From the NCBI GenBank assembly GCA_900550035.1, contig URQS01000013.1:1-64000 (forward strand): a DNA stretch of 64,000 bases, read 5' to 3'. The position numbers and the translations under genes are program-made. Source of the DNA: an uncultured Prevotella sp. GTDB taxonomy: Bacteria > Bacteroidota > Bacteroidia > Bacteroidales > Bacteroidaceae. Shown piece by piece: positions 34,090-43,685 of the stretch. A model generated the notes under the pieces. The model saw only the letters and a list, made by a program, of their open reading frames with translations. It did not search any database and had not been told where the DNA came from. Position 1 is the first letter of the stretch. Every line of letters starts with the position of its first letter.

Positions 34090-35646
34090 ATGAAAAAAGC
34101 ATTATATATATTATCGGCTTGTGCATTGATGCTCACAGCTTCATGTAGTAGCGATTATCTTGAACTACAGCCGAACTCATCAGCCAGTACGGGTACTATC
34201 TTCGAAACTACCGACAATGTAAAGTTGGCTGTCAATGGTCTGTCAAGGCTTATGACCAAACAGTATCTGGGTCAGCAGGGATGTAATGGTGAGGGTACAA
34301 TACGTACATGGTATGGCAACTATCCTGGCAACGACTACCAGAAGAGCAATCTTACAGGATGGTCGTCTATCATCAACAGCCTGTTCCTGGAGCGTTCAAC
34401 TTCTTTGTACGACTATTATCCTTGGTTCTATTATTACAAGGTGATTGGCAATGCCAATACTGTAATCTGTCGTACTGACGATGCTGCTGGCACTGACAAT
34501 GAGAAAGCATTCTTGAAGGCCCAGGCACTTACTTTCCGTGCCTATTGTTATTCGCAGTTGCTGCAGCTGTACTCTAAGCGATGGATGGACAGCAACAATG
34601 GCAGTTCGCGTGGCGTGGTATTGCGCATTGACGAGTCGAAGGACGAGTTGCCTACATCTACTCAGGCTCAGTGCTATGAGCAGATATATAAGGATCTTGA
34701 CGAAGCGATAAAGTACTACACTGAGTGCGGTATTGACCGTGGCAAGGACGAGAAGCATCTGCCCAATATTAATGCTGCCTATGCTGTATACGCCTATGCA
34801 GCCCTTCATCGTGAGGATTGGGCTACTGCAGCCAAGTATGCCAGAATGGCGCGCGAGGGTCATCCGCTCTTATCTGGTAAAGATTATCCTGAAAGCGGAT
34901 TCAGTGCTGACAACGACGAGTGGATATGGAATGTGTTTAGCACTGAGGAGGAGACTCTTTATTACTACCAGTTCTTTGCTTTTGAGTCGTCTAACTCAAG
35001 TGCCAATATCTGCCGTAACTATCCAGTAGCAATCAGCAAGGAATTGTATGATCAGATTCCTGAAACTGATGTTCGTCGCGGTATGTTCCTCGCCCCTAAG
35101 GATGGTGAAAGCTACGATCTTGCTACAGGATTGGCAGGTAAAGCTATGGCAAAACGTGCAAGAAAGGATTTTGCTGGCAAGTTGTATGGTACTACTAAGG
35201 TATTTGCCTATATGTCGTTCAAGCATCTTGTACAGGCACAGCCTGGAGTAGGCGAGTTTGCTCTTTTCCGCGCTTCCGAAATGTATCTTATAGAGGCTGA
35301 GGCTTACTGCCATATGCCTGGTAAGGAAGCCGAAGTACAGGGCTTGTTGTGTAATCTCAACCACGATTCGGGTCGCGATCCAAATTATGTTTGTACAAAG
35401 ACTGGTCAGGACTTGCTCGACGAGGTACGTCTCTACTACCGTATAGAGATGTTCGGCGAGGGCCGCGACTGGTTCAACTACAAGCGATGGGGATTGCCTA
35501 TCGTGCGCCACGATGCGTCTCATGGTGGTAGCTTCCATAAACAGTTTGCTGTTACTATCAATCCTCAGGACAGCAATGGTTGGACATGGGTGATTCCTAA
35601 CAAGGAGATTGACTATAATACAGCTATCTCAAGCCCGTTGGAGTAA
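34090..35646 (+). CDS. SusD/RagB family outer-membrane lipoprotein
   Basis: A 518-residue lipoprotein with signal and lipobox LTASC (Cys19). The SusD N-terminal portion starts SDYLELQPNSSAS. C-terminal landmarks are FALFRASEMYLIEAEAYCHM and EVRLYYRIEMFGEGRDWFNY. It binds substrate as the lid of the SusC channel encoded just before it. A hairpin terminator follows the stop codon, so the peptidase downstream may be expressed at a lower level or from read-through. Confidence 0.95.
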   Translation: MKKALYILSACALMLTASCSSDYLELQPNSSASTGTIFETTDNVKLAVNGLSRLMTKQYLGQQGCNGEGTIRTWYGNYPGNDYQKSNLTGWSSIINSLFLERSTSLYDYYPWFYYYKVIGNANTVICRTDDAAGTDNEKAFLKAQALTFRAYCYSQLLQLYSKRWMDSNNGSSRGVVLRIDESKDELPTSTQAQCYEQIYKDLDEAIKYYTECGIDRGKDEKHLPNINAAYAVYAYAALHREDWATAAKYARMAREGHPLLSGKDYPESGFSADNDEWIWNVFSTEEETLYYYQFFAFESSNSSANICRNYPVAISKELYDQIPETDVRRGMFLAPKDGESYDLATGLAGKAMAKRARKDFAGKLYGTTKVFAYMSFKHLVQAQPGVGEFALFRASEMYLIEAEAYCHMPGKEAEVQGLLCNLNHDSGRDPNYVCTKTGQDLLDEVRLYYRIEMFGEGRDWFNYKRWGLPIVRHDASHGGSFHKQFAVTINPQDSNGWTWVIPNKEIDYNTAISSPLE

Positions 35647-35684
35647 TGGGCAATTGGTGAATTTATAATTTAATTAGAACCCGT

Positions 35685-35715
35685 GGGGGCGTGTCGTGGT
35701 GGCACTCCCCCTTTT
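35685..35715 (+). terminator. Intrinsic terminator/attenuator between SusD and S9 peptidase
   Basis: GGGGG (35685-35689) and GTG pair with CAC and CCCCC (35703-35711) across one mismatch, followed by TTTT. Confidence 0.7.
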
Positions 35716-35740
35716 CTCGTTAATAATAACTAATGATAAC

Positions 35741-38554
35741 ATGAAAAGAAAATTGTTGACTCTGGGCCTGTGTCTGGCTACTTGCTTAATGGCATACGCC
35801 CAAAAGAAACCGTTGGACCATACGGTGTACGACAGATGGAAAAGTATTGCCAACACACAGATGACTTCCGACGGACGATACCTTCTGTACGAAGTGAATC
35901 CGCAGGAGGGCAACGGTCTGCTGGTGGTGCGACGACTGAGCGATGGAAGCGAGCTCCTGTTGCCACGTGGCTATAAGGCCAACATCGCTACAAACAACCG
36001 CACTGCGTGCGTACTGATAAAGGCTCCATATGCCGAGATACGCAATGCCCGAAAACGCAAGGTGAAGAAGGACAAGATGCCGAAGGATTCGCTCGCCATA
36101 ATCAATTTCGACGAGTGGACCATCAGCAAGTACGAGCGCATCAAGTCGTACAAGACGGGTATTGAAAACAATGATGTGGTGGCTTACATCCATTCGCGCA
36201 AGCCCAACAAGAACAAGAAGAAGGCTGCGCGCGAACGCCTCGACGGCGATGTGCTTGTTGTGGTGAATACACTCACTGGCAAGCAGACCGAGGTGAAGAA
36301 TGTGTCGGAATATGCTATCAATGCCGACGCAAGCAGTATGACGGTGCTGGTGAATCCCGACAAGAAGAACAAGAAACTCAAGTCGTCGGCAACTGTCTAC
36401 GACTTGCCTACAATGACTATGTCGGTGCTCTCGCAGGGAAAGAAGTACTACGGCGGTGCTCGATACAGCGTTGACGGCAGTAAGATAGTGTTCCTTGCTT
36501 CTACCGACACCATTACGACAGGCAACAAGCACTGTTCGCTCTTTTATGTGAACAACGGGCTGTCGAGCGAGATTATACCGCAAGGCTACAGCCGCAATCT
36601 GCCAAGCGGATGGGGACTCAATGAGAACAGTGCTCCCGAGTTCTCGCAAGACGGACAGCGTGTGCTCATAGGTGTGGCACCGTATATCGCGCCAAATGAT
36701 TCGAGCATCATTGATGTTGAGACTGCGCAGGTGGACATTTGGAACTATAAGGACTATCAGATACAGCCGCAGCAGAAGGTGAATGTAGCCAATGCCAAGC
36801 GCAAGACTTATCTCAGCGTTATCAATTTGTCTGATCCCAATCAGATTGTTCCGCTCACAACTGCCATGTGGGACCGAGTGACTGTGATGAATCAAGGCAA
36901 TTCGGAGTGGGCACTGTCGCAAGACAAGACCAAATACTACATACAGTCGCAGTGGGACGACGATGAGTTCAAGGACATCTCGTTGGTGAATGTCAACACT
37001 GGCAAGCGCATCAGTATTGCCGAGAAGGTTAATGCAATGGCTATGTCGTCGCCCGATGGCAAGTATGTACTTTGGTACAATCTGAGCGATTCGGCTTATT
37101 TCTGCTATAATGTGGCAAGTGGAAAGACGGTGAATCTGACTCGTCAGACAGGCGTAAACTTCTACGACGAGACCGACGACCATCCTAACTTCCCGCCACC
37201 GTATGATACCGACCCCTTATGGACCAATGCCGACCAAAGCGTGCTTATCAGCGACCGCTACGATGTGTGGAAATTCAATCCCGACGGCAATGGATTCCAG
37301 AACCTTACCAATGGCAACGGACGCAAGTCGAACATCCAGCTACGACATCGTGTGTACGACCGCCACGCTCCACGCCTCTCAAGACTGTGGACTGATAAGG
37401 ACGCTGTCGACGAGAATGCACTGCTCTACATGACAGCCTTCGACGAGACTACGAAGAAGAACGGATTTGCCACGGTGCGTGTCAACGACAACAACTCATA
37501 CCGTCTGAATGTGCTTGACACCTTCAGTTACGTAAACGTGTATAAGGCAGGGGCTGCCGACGTGATGGCTTATCAGAAGGGCAACTTCAGCAATGCCTAT
37601 AACATGCACGTGAGCGATGCCGCTTTTGCATATGAGAAGTGTGTGAGCGATATCAATCCGCAGATGAAGCAATACTCATGGGGCCATGCCCAGCTGGTAC
37701 ACTGGAAGGCTTACGACGGTACTCCGCTCGACGGACTGCTCTATGTGCCCGAAGGCATTGAGCCGGGAACCAAGTTGCCAATGATGATTTACTTCTACGA
37801 GAAACGTTCGGAGACGCTTTACAATCATATCGACCCGCGTCCGAGTCGCTCAACGGTCAACCTTGCCTTCTATTGCAGTCGCGGGTACGTAGTGTTCGTT
37901 CCGGACATAGTATATAAGGTAGGGCATCCGGGCGAGAGTGCATACAACTGTATCGTGTCAGGTGCCAAGGCTATGTGCAGCCAGTTCAACTTCATCGACA
38001 GCACACGAATGGCTATTCAGGGACAAAGCTGGGGAGGCTATCAGACTGCCTATCTCGTTACACGCACCAATATGTTTTGTGCAGCCGGAGCCGGAGCGCC
38101 CGTGAGCAATATGACATCAGCCTATGGCGGTATACGTTGGGGTTCGGGTGTGTGTCGACAGATGCAGTACGAGCACGGACAGAGCCGCATTGGAGCAACC
38201 CTTTGGGACAAGGGCGGACTCGACCTGTATCTTGAAAACTCGCCGCTGTTCGGTGCTAACCGTGTGGAGACACCGTTGCTCATCATGCACAACGACAACG
38301 ACGGTGCCGTGCCATGGTATCAGGGCATTGAGTATTTCATGGCGTTGCGTCGATTGGGCAAGCCTGTGTGGATGTTGCAGTACAATCACGAGGAGCACAA
38401 CCTTGTGGAGCGTCGCAACTGCAAGGACTTGAGCATACGTTTGCAGCAGTTCTTCGACTACTATATGAAGGGTGCGCCCGAGCCAGCATGGATGAAGTAT
38501 GGAGTGCCAGCTACACGCAAGGGACAGTATCTTGGCACCGAACTCACCGAATAA
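35741..38554 (+). CDS. S9 family peptidase (prolyl oligopeptidase/dipeptidyl-peptidase type), secreted
   Basis: A 937-residue serine peptidase. I chose the ATG at 35741, which gives a signal peptide ending MAYAQ; a longer form adds 15 residues. An N-terminal beta-propeller spans roughly residues 40-650. The C-terminal alpha/beta hydrolase carries the nucleophile in GQSWGGYQ (Ser763), the acid in HNDNDGAVP (Asp854) and the base in NHEEHN (His886). These enzymes release short peptides in the periplasm. Its place behind a SusC/SusD pair suggests that it digests imported peptides. Confidence 0.92.
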   Translation: MKRKLLTLGLCLATCLMAYAQKKPLDHTVYDRWKSIANTQMTSDGRYLLYEVNPQEGNGLLVVRRLSDGSELLLPRGYKANIATNNRTACVLIKAPYAEIRNARKRKVKKDKMPKDSLAIINFDEWTISKYERIKSYKTGIENNDVVAYIHSRKPNKNKKKAARERLDGDVLVVVNTLTGKQTEVKNVSEYAINADASSMTVLVNPDKKNKKLKSSATVYDLPTMTMSVLSQGKKYYGGARYSVDGSKIVFLASTDTITTGNKHCSLFYVNNGLSSEIIPQGYSRNLPSGWGLNENSAPEFSQDGQRVLIGVAPYIAPNDSSIIDVETAQVDIWNYKDYQIQPQQKVNVANAKRKTYLSVINLSDPNQIVPLTTAMWDRVTVMNQGNSEWALSQDKTKYYIQSQWDDDEFKDISLVNVNTGKRISIAEKVNAMAMSSPDGKYVLWYNLSDSAYFCYNVASGKTVNLTRQTGVNFYDETDDHPNFPPPYDTDPLWTNADQSVLISDRYDVWKFNPDGNGFQNLTNGNGRKSNIQLRHRVYDRHAPRLSRLWTDKDAVDENALLYMTAFDETTKKNGFATVRVNDNNSYRLNVLDTFSYVNVYKAGAADVMAYQKGNFSNAYNMHVSDAAFAYEKCVSDINPQMKQYSWGHAQLVHWKAYDGTPLDGLLYVPEGIEPGTKLPMMIYFYEKRSETLYNHIDPRPSRSTVNLAFYCSRGYVVFVPDIVYKVGHPGESAYNCIVSGAKAMCSQFNFIDSTRMAIQGQSWGGYQTAYLVTRTNMFCAAGAGAPVSNMTSAYGGIRWGSGVCRQMQYEHGQSRIGATLWDKGGLDLYLENSPLFGANRVETPLLIMHNDNDGAVPWYQGIEYFMALRRLGKPVWMLQYNHEEHNLVERRNCKDLSIRLQQFFDYYMKGAPEPAWMKYGVPATRKGQYLGTELTE

Positions 38555-38569
38555 AACGGCAAGTTGACG

Positions 38570-38598
38570 TTTGAAATAAGTTTTTTTGTGTACCTTTG
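38570..38598 (+). promoter_or_regulatory. Predicted promoter of the nitroreductase/xse operon
   Basis: TACCTTTG at 38591-38598 is an exact -7 match, and TTTG at 38570-38573 lies 17 bp upstream. The start codon follows 31 bp downstream. Confidence 0.6.
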
Positions 38599-38629
38599 CC
38601 TATACATATACACATAAAACAGAATACAT

Positions 38630-39370
38630 ATGAAGACAATAAACACACGTCGCAGCATACGCCGTTATGCCGACCGACCCGTAGACGACCAACTGTTGCG
38701 CCGATTGCTGGCTGAGGCTGAGCGCACGCAGACCATGGGCAACCTGCAGTTCTACAGTGTTGTGGTGACTCGCAGCGACGAGATGAAGCGCCGTCTGGCT
38801 CCTGCTCATTTCAATCAGCCTATGGTCACCGAGGCACCTGTAGTGCTGACGTTCTGCGCCGATACACGCCGCACCTCCGTATGGTGCAACAACCGCCAGG
38901 CTGTGCCGGGTTATGACAATATGCTGTCATATCAGAATGCTGCCACAGATGCTCTGCTCTTCTGCCAGACATTCTGCAATCTGGCTGAGGAGGAGGGATT
39001 GGGATGCTGCTTCCTCGGCACTACGGTCTACATGCCGCAGATGATTATCGACACATTGCAGCTGCCCGAGCTTGTGGTGCCGGTTGCAACTATTACGTTG
39101 GGATGGCCCAATGAGCAGCCCGAACTTACCGACCGACTTCCGCTCGACGCTATCATGCACAGCGAGACCTATCACGACTATACGCCCGAGAGCATCGACC
39201 AGTTCTATGCCGAGAAGGAAGCACTTGAGGAGAGCAAGGAGTTCTGCCGCATCAACAACAAGCAGACGCTCGCCCAGGTGTTCACCGATTGCCGCTACAC
39301 CAAGAAGGACAACGAGGCAATGTCGACTGGACTGATGGACGTGTTGCGCAAGCAGGGTTTTCTGAAGTAA
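38630..39370 (+). CDS. Nitroreductase family protein
   Basis: A 246-residue FMN-dependent oxidoreductase. TRRSIRRYADRPVDDQLLRRLL at the N-terminus is the family start, and GNLQFYSVVVTRS is the FMN-contact region. DALLFCQTFCNLAEEEGLGCCFLG and a substrate-loop section near PVATITLGWPNEQPEL follow. The extra C-terminal 50 residues (KEALEESKEFCRINN...) resemble NfsA-like members. It reduces nitro compounds, quinones or flavins with NAD(P)H; the real substrate is unknown. It is followed by xseA after 16 bp. Confidence 0.9.
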   Translation: MKTINTRRSIRRYADRPVDDQLLRRLLAEAERTQTMGNLQFYSVVVTRSDEMKRRLAPAHFNQPMVTEAPVVLTFCADTRRTSVWCNNRQAVPGYDNMLSYQNAATDALLFCQTFCNLAEEEGLGCCFLGTTVYMPQMIIDTLQLPELVVPVATITLGWPNEQPELTDRLPLDAIMHSETYHDYTPESIDQFYAEKEALEESKEFCRINNKQTLAQVFTDCRYTKKDNEAMSTGLMDVLRKQGFLK

Positions 39371-39386
39371 TGATAACAACGACGTA

Positions 39387-40691
39387 ATGACTAAGACATT
39401 ATCCCTATATGAACTCAACTCTATCGTAGCTTCGGTCATCGACATCGACATGCCGGGCGACTACTGGGTGGTGGCTGAACTTTCCGAACTTCGGGAGGTG
39501 CGCGGCCATTGCTATATGGAGCTTGTCGAGAAGGACGAACTCTCAAACACGCCCATTGCCAAGGCCTCTGCCAAGTGCTGGGCTTCACGATGGAGCATGC
39601 TCCGACCTATGTTCGAGCGCATCACCGGACAGCGGTTGCACGCCGGAATGAAAGTGATGTTGAGCGTGCATGCGCAGTTTCATGCTGCCTATGGGTTCTC
39701 ATGGATAGTGTCCGACATCAATCCCGAATATACGATGGGCGACCTTGCTCGTCGACGTCAGCAGATAGTGGCTCAGCTGAAGGCCGAAGGAGTGTTCGAC
39801 CTTCAGCGTGAGCTTACTCTTCCTATGTTTGCCCAACGCATAGCTGTGGTGTCGAGTGATGGGGCTGCAGGCTATGGCGACTTCTGCCGTCAGCTACACG
39901 ACAATAGCGCTCATTATATATATAAGGTGGAACTTTTCAATGCCACGATGCAAGGCGAGGCTGTTGAGCATAGCGTCATAGCCGCTCTCAATCGCATTTA
40001 TAGCCGTCACGACAGTTTCGACGTTGTGGTGATAATACGTGGCGGTGGCGCAACGAGCGACCTTTCGGGTTTCGATACGCTTGCGTTGGCTGAGAATGTA
40101 GCCAACTTTCCGCTTCCCGTCATAACGGGCATCGGACACGACCGCGACGAGAGCATTCTCGATATGGTGGCACATACACGTGTCAAGACTCCTACAGCGG
40201 CTGCACAATTGCTCATCGACAACCTCGTTCGCACCGAATCTATGATTGATGCGGCACGCCAGAGCATTGTAGACAGCACGCGGCGACGCATGCAGCACGA
40301 ACGTGTTAGGGTGGAGTCGCTCTCGGCTCGCATCCCGATGATGTTCTCGTTGGTGAAGACCAAGGAGGAGGCACGTGTCGACATGCTGTCGCGACGCATT
40401 GAGGCTGCCACTCAGCGACGCATTGCTACGGCACTGATGCAGATAGACAGCTTGCAGGCTAAGCTGCAGTCGGCTGTCAACAGGCAACTTGTGGATGCCC
40501 GTCATCGTCTGCAACTCATAGAGCAGCGTGTTGAGGCTGTCAATCCTGAGCGGCTTTTGCAGCGCGGCTACAGCATCACTACATACAACGGACGTGCTGT
40601 GCGCAATGCCACGGAACTGCCCGAAGGGGCTGTCGTGGAAACGCGTGTTGAGAAAGGAAAATTCACTTCGGTAGTAACCAAAAACAAATGA
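39387..40691 (+). CDS. xseA: Exodeoxyribonuclease VII large subunit
   Basis: A 434-residue protein. An N-terminal OB-fold (about 1-105) is followed by the catalytic ExoVII domain, with IAVVSSDGAAGYGDF, VVVIIRGGGATSDLSGFD and ITGIGHDRDESILDMVAHTRVKTPTAAA (shown in part), all strongly conserved. A long coiled coil and a C-terminal segment (RGYSITTYNGRAV) complete it. It forms the single-strand DNA exonuclease with the small subunit encoded next to it, with which it overlaps by 4 bp. Confidence 0.97.
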   Translation: MTKTLSLYELNSIVASVIDIDMPGDYWVVAELSELREVRGHCYMELVEKDELSNTPIAKASAKCWASRWSMLRPMFERITGQRLHAGMKVMLSVHAQFHAAYGFSWIVSDINPEYTMGDLARRRQQIVAQLKAEGVFDLQRELTLPMFAQRIAVVSSDGAAGYGDFCRQLHDNSAHYIYKVELFNATMQGEAVEHSVIAALNRIYSRHDSFDVVVIIRGGGATSDLSGFDTLALAENVANFPLPVITGIGHDRDESILDMVAHTRVKTPTAAAQLLIDNLVRTESMIDAARQSIVDSTRRRMQHERVRVESLSARIPMMFSLVKTKEEARVDMLSRRIEAATQRRIATALMQIDSLQAKLQSAVNRQLVDARHRLQLIEQRVEAVNPERLLQRGYSITTYNGRAVRNATELPEGAVVETRVEKGKFTSVVTKNK

Positions 40692-40888
40692 TTATGGCAA
40701 GAGAAATGAAATACGAAACGGCAATGAACCAGTTGCAGTCCATTGCCGATAAGATGGAGAATGGTGAGCTTGACATTGACTCGCTCTGCGAGCAGTTAAA
40801 GACTGCGCAGAAGCTTATAAAGTTGTGCAAGGACAAGCTCACCAAGACCGATGCCGAAATAAAGGCGGTGCTTGATGAGAAGTGTTGA
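40688..40888 (+). CDS. xseB: Exodeoxyribonuclease VII small subunit
   Basis: A 66-residue helical protein with the XseB signature METAMNQLQ-like start (KYETAMNQLQSIADKMENGE) and LTKTDAEIKAVLDE at the end. Length and composition are normal. The ATG overlaps the xseA stop by 4 bp, which is the usual coupled arrangement. A second start at 40694 is possible. Confidence 0.96.
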   Translation: MIMAREMKYETAMNQLQSIADKMENGELDIDSLCEQLKTAQKLIKLCKDKLTKTDAEIKAVLDEKC

Positions 40889-40901
40889 GTGCTTGATGAG
40901 A

Positions 40902-40950
40902 AATGTTAGGTGTTGAATGTTAAGTGTTAAGTGTTGAATGTTAAGTGTTT
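40902..40950. repeat. Seven-unit heptad repeat after xseB
   Basis: AATGTTA, GGTGTTG, AATGTTA, AGTGTTA, AGTGTTG, AATGTTA and AGTGTTT run in exact register. The array begins 14 bp after the xseB stop, whose last bases (AGTGTTGA) already look like one unit. Confidence 0.9.
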
Positions 40951-40997
40951 AATTCGAAATTGAATAATTCATAATCGCAGGCGTAGCCGAGAACAAT

Positions 40998-41025
40998 TCA
41001 AAACTCAAAACTCAAAATTCAAAAC
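40998..41025. repeat. Second heptad repeat with a different unit
   Basis: TCAAAAC, TCAAAAC, TCAAAAT and TCAAAAC lie between the first array and the menC stop codon. It has the same 7-bp period but an unrelated unit. Confidence 0.85.
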
Positions 41026-41027
41026 TC

Positions 41028-42059
41028 CTATAAACGCCAAAGCTTCTCGCCACGTATTGTGAGTGGCATTTCGATGTTGTCGGTGAATAGCATACCGGTG
41101 CCCAGACCTTGTGGCATACTTATGTTGGGACCATATACGTCGGCTGCCAATTGTGCCACGGCGTTGAGTCCGACATTACTCTCAAGCGCACTTGTTATCC
41201 ACGAGCCTATGCCACGTTGGTGCGCCATGTCTATCCATTCGCGTGTGCCGCTTATTCCGCCGTGCAGCGACGGTTTAAGTATTATGTATTGCGGACGAAT
41301 GGTGTCGAGCAGTTCTTGCTTCATTCCTGGCATGTTCACGCCTATAAGTTCCTCGTCGAGGGCAATGGGTATCGGTGACGAAGCACACAGTTGAGCCATA
41401 CGCGCCCATTGATGCTGGCGTATGGGTTGCTCAATGGAGTGTATGTCGTAGCGTGCCAGCTGGTCCAGTCGGCTTGGCGCATCTTCAAACGTGAATCCGC
41501 CGTTTGCGTCGACACGCAATTCTATCTGTTCCTTTGTGAAAGCCTGACGTATATGACGTATCAGGTCAAGTTCGCTATCGAATTCGATAGCACCTATTTT
41601 CAGTTTTACGCAGTGGAATCCTGCTTTCATTTTCGATTCCAGTCGGGCAAGCATCTCGTCGTGACTGCCCATCCATACCAGTCCGTTTATTGTGATGCCT
41701 TCCTCGCCACGTGCAAATGGTGTGTCGAAGAGCATGCCCTTTCCGCCGTTCTGCAGGTCGGTCATGGCAGTCTCTATACCAAAGAGTATGGAAGGGTAGG
41801 GGCGTAGCATGTCGTAATTGACGTTGCCCGTCAGTTCTATCATACGGCAGATTGACTCCAGAGTCTTCTCGTATTCGGGGCGCGCGTCGCAACTAAGGTC
41901 GGGCAGAGGAGCACATTCGCCCACGCCCTTGCATCCCGGACGCTCGCTGTCTTCAATCTCTACAAACCACGACTTGCGTGTATTGTACACTCCGCGCGAT
42001 GTTCCGGCAGGCTGCTTGAAGTGCAGCGTGCGCGGCGTGATGCTTATCTTGTATCTCAT
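41028..42059 (-). CDS. menC: o-Succinylbenzoate synthase (enolase superfamily)
   Basis: A 343-residue protein starting at ATG 42059; a longer frame upstream has no family similarity. The catalytic set of the MLE/OSBS branch is visible: KLKIG (acid/base lysine), LRVDANGGF, SIEQPI and ALDEE (three metal ligands) and ILKPSLHGG (second lysine). It dehydrates SHCHC to o-succinylbenzoate in menaquinone synthesis. It is the last gene of the men operon. The next step, MenE, is not encoded nearby. Confidence 0.93.
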   Translation of the reverse strand: MRYKISITPRTLHFKQPAGTSRGVYNTRKSWFVEIEDSERPGCKGVGECAPLPDLSCDARPEYEKTLESICRMIELTGNVNYDMLRPYPSILFGIETAMTDLQNGGKGMLFDTPFARGEEGITINGLVWMGSHDEMLARLESKMKAGFHCVKLKIGAIEFDSELDLIRHIRQAFTKEQIELRVDANGGFTFEDAPSRLDQLARYDIHSIEQPIRQHQWARMAQLCASSPIPIALDEELIGVNMPGMKQELLDTIRPQYIILKPSLHGGISGTREWIDMAHQRGIGSWITSALESNVGLNAVAQLAADVYGPNISMPQGLGTGMLFTDNIEMPLTIRGEKLWRL

Positions 42060-42091
42060 TATTCTTATTGTTGGTTGATGTGTGGGGTATA

Positions 42092-42817
42092 TCAGTCTTC
42101 GGTGCGTCCTATAGTCATAATGCTTATCTTCACATCCTCGAGTTTCGCTATTTCCGTTGCGCAAGTGCTTAGGGTAGCTCCAGTGGTTATGATGTCGTCG
42201 ATGAGCAGAATGTGCAAGCCGCTCGGATGCTTGCCTTGTTTCAGTGCGAAGGCACCGCTTACGTTTGTTGAGCGTGATGTAGCTTTGGTCAGCGTCTGAC
42301 TTTGGGTGTAACGCACGCGCTCAACAATGTCCTCGCGCACCGGTATATGAGTCAGTTCGCTTATGCCGCGTGCCACCTCATAGCTTTGATTGTATCCACG
42401 TTCGCGTCGGCGCTTTTTGTGTAGTGGCATAGGCACAATTGCATCAATGCCGTCGAAGAATCCCGACGGCATATAGTCGGCTGCCATCATTCGTCCTAAA
42501 TCCTCACCAATGTCGTCGCGTCCGCCATACTTCAGTCGGTAGATGATGTTGGCGAACGGTGTGTGTGGATGATATTTCACGAACGAAGCACACCGCTCCA
42601 CCGGCACCAGTCCCCACAACCGTCGTGCTGTGTGATTGTCGTAGGGCGACGAGGCGTCGTCGGTGCGTGGCAGCAGAGCGTTGCATGTGGTGCACACGAG
42701 TCGTTCGTTGATAGCAAGCCGGGTGCCACATATTTCGCAGGCACGCGGTGCTATCATGTCGATTATGCTGCGCCAGAGAGTGAGCAGACGATTCGTTATG
42801 GCTGTCTGACTTTTCAT
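42092..42817 (-). CDS. ComF family phosphoribosyltransferase-like protein
   Basis: A 241-residue protein. An N-terminal zinc ribbon has CEICGTRL and CTTCNALL, and the C-terminal phosphoribosyltransferase domain carries the PRPP loop HILLIDDIITTGATL. In naturally competent bacteria ComFC helps DNA pass into the cytoplasm; in Bacteroidota its role is little known. The start codon shares one base with the menB stop (TAATG), so it is translated with the men genes though functionally unrelated. Confidence 0.92.
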   Translation of the reverse strand: MKSQTAITNRLLTLWRSIIDMIAPRACEICGTRLAINERLVCTTCNALLPRTDDASSPYDNHTARRLWGLVPVERCASFVKYHPHTPFANIIYRLKYGGRDDIGEDLGRMMAADYMPSGFFDGIDAIVPMPLHKKRRRERGYNQSYEVARGISELTHIPVREDIVERVRYTQSQTLTKATSRSTNVSGAFALKQGKHPSGLHILLIDDIITTGATLSTCATEIAKLEDVKISIMTIGRTED

Positions 42818-43644
42818 TAAGGCAGCTTAGGATACTTGCTGAAGTCGGGCTTGCGTTTTTCGAGGAAAGCCTTGCCTCCTTCTTGAGCCTCGTCGAGCAT
42901 ATAGTAGAGCATGGTAGCGTCGCCTGCTAGTTCCTGTATACCAGCCTGACCGTCGAGTTCGGCGTTGAGTCCTGCCTTAATCATGCGCAGTGCCAGTGGC
43001 GAACGTTCCATCATGATTTCTGCCCATTCTACGCAGGTGTCTTCAAGCTGGTCGAACGGCACCACCTTGTTGACCATTCCCATGCGCTCGGCTTCAATGG
43101 CTGAGTACTGACGGCACAAGAACCATATCTCACGAGCCTTCTTCTGACCTACGATGCGAGCCAGATAGCTGGCACCGAAACCAGCGTCGAACGAACCAAC
43201 CTTGGGTCCTGTCTGTCCGAATATAGCGTTGTCGCTGGCAATAGTGAGGTCGCACATGAGGTGAAGCACGTGTCCGCCACCGATGGCGTAGCCGTTGACC
43301 ATAGCAATAACAGGTTTAGGTAGCGAGCGTATCTGCTTCTGCACGTCGAGCACGTTGAGGCGTGGCACACCGTCGTCGCCTACATATCCGCCACGACCCT
43401 TCACGTGCATGTCGCCACCCGAGCAGAATGCCTTGTCGCCGGCACCCGTAAGGATGACCACGCTGATGCGCTGTGCCTCGCGACACCAAGCAAAAGCCTG
43501 CGACATTTCCCACGTTGTGCGAGGTGTGAAGGCGTTGCGATAGCGCGGACGGTTGATGGTTATCTTTGCAATGCCGTTGTATTCGTCAAACAATATTTCT
43601 TTGAAATCGAAACCTTCGATCTTCTTCCATTCTCTTTTTTCCAT
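42817..43644 (-). CDS. menB: 1,4-Dihydroxy-2-naphthoyl-CoA synthase
   Basis: A 275-residue crotonase-fold enzyme. ITINRPRYRNAFTPRTTWEM, LTGAGDKAFCSGGDMHVKG and AMVNGYAIGGGHVLHLMCDL form the oxyanion-hole and CoA regions. SFDAGFGASYLARIVGQKKA and the C-terminal KRKPDFSKYPKLP are typical of MenB. It closes the second ring of the naphthoquinone from o-succinylbenzoyl-CoA. Length is as expected. Confidence 0.97.
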   Translation of the reverse strand: MEKREWKKIEGFDFKEILFDEYNGIAKITINRPRYRNAFTPRTTWEMSQAFAWCREAQRISVVILTGAGDKAFCSGGDMHVKGRGGYVGDDGVPRLNVLDVQKQIRSLPKPVIAMVNGYAIGGGHVLHLMCDLTIASDNAIFGQTGPKVGSFDAGFGASYLARIVGQKKAREIWFLCRQYSAIEAERMGMVNKVVPFDQLEDTCVEWAEIMMERSPLALRMIKAGLNAELDGQAGIQELAGDATMLYYMLDEAQEGGKAFLEKRKPDFSKYPKLP

Positions 43645-43685
43645 TGTTCTTATTTGGGTTTATTGAATATTTACATTACAATCCT

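Noticed and set aside
35786..37183. 465-codon frame antisense to the S9 peptidase
   Set aside because: Long antisense frames are common opposite genes with biased codon use; it has no recognisable domain and the sense gene is certain.
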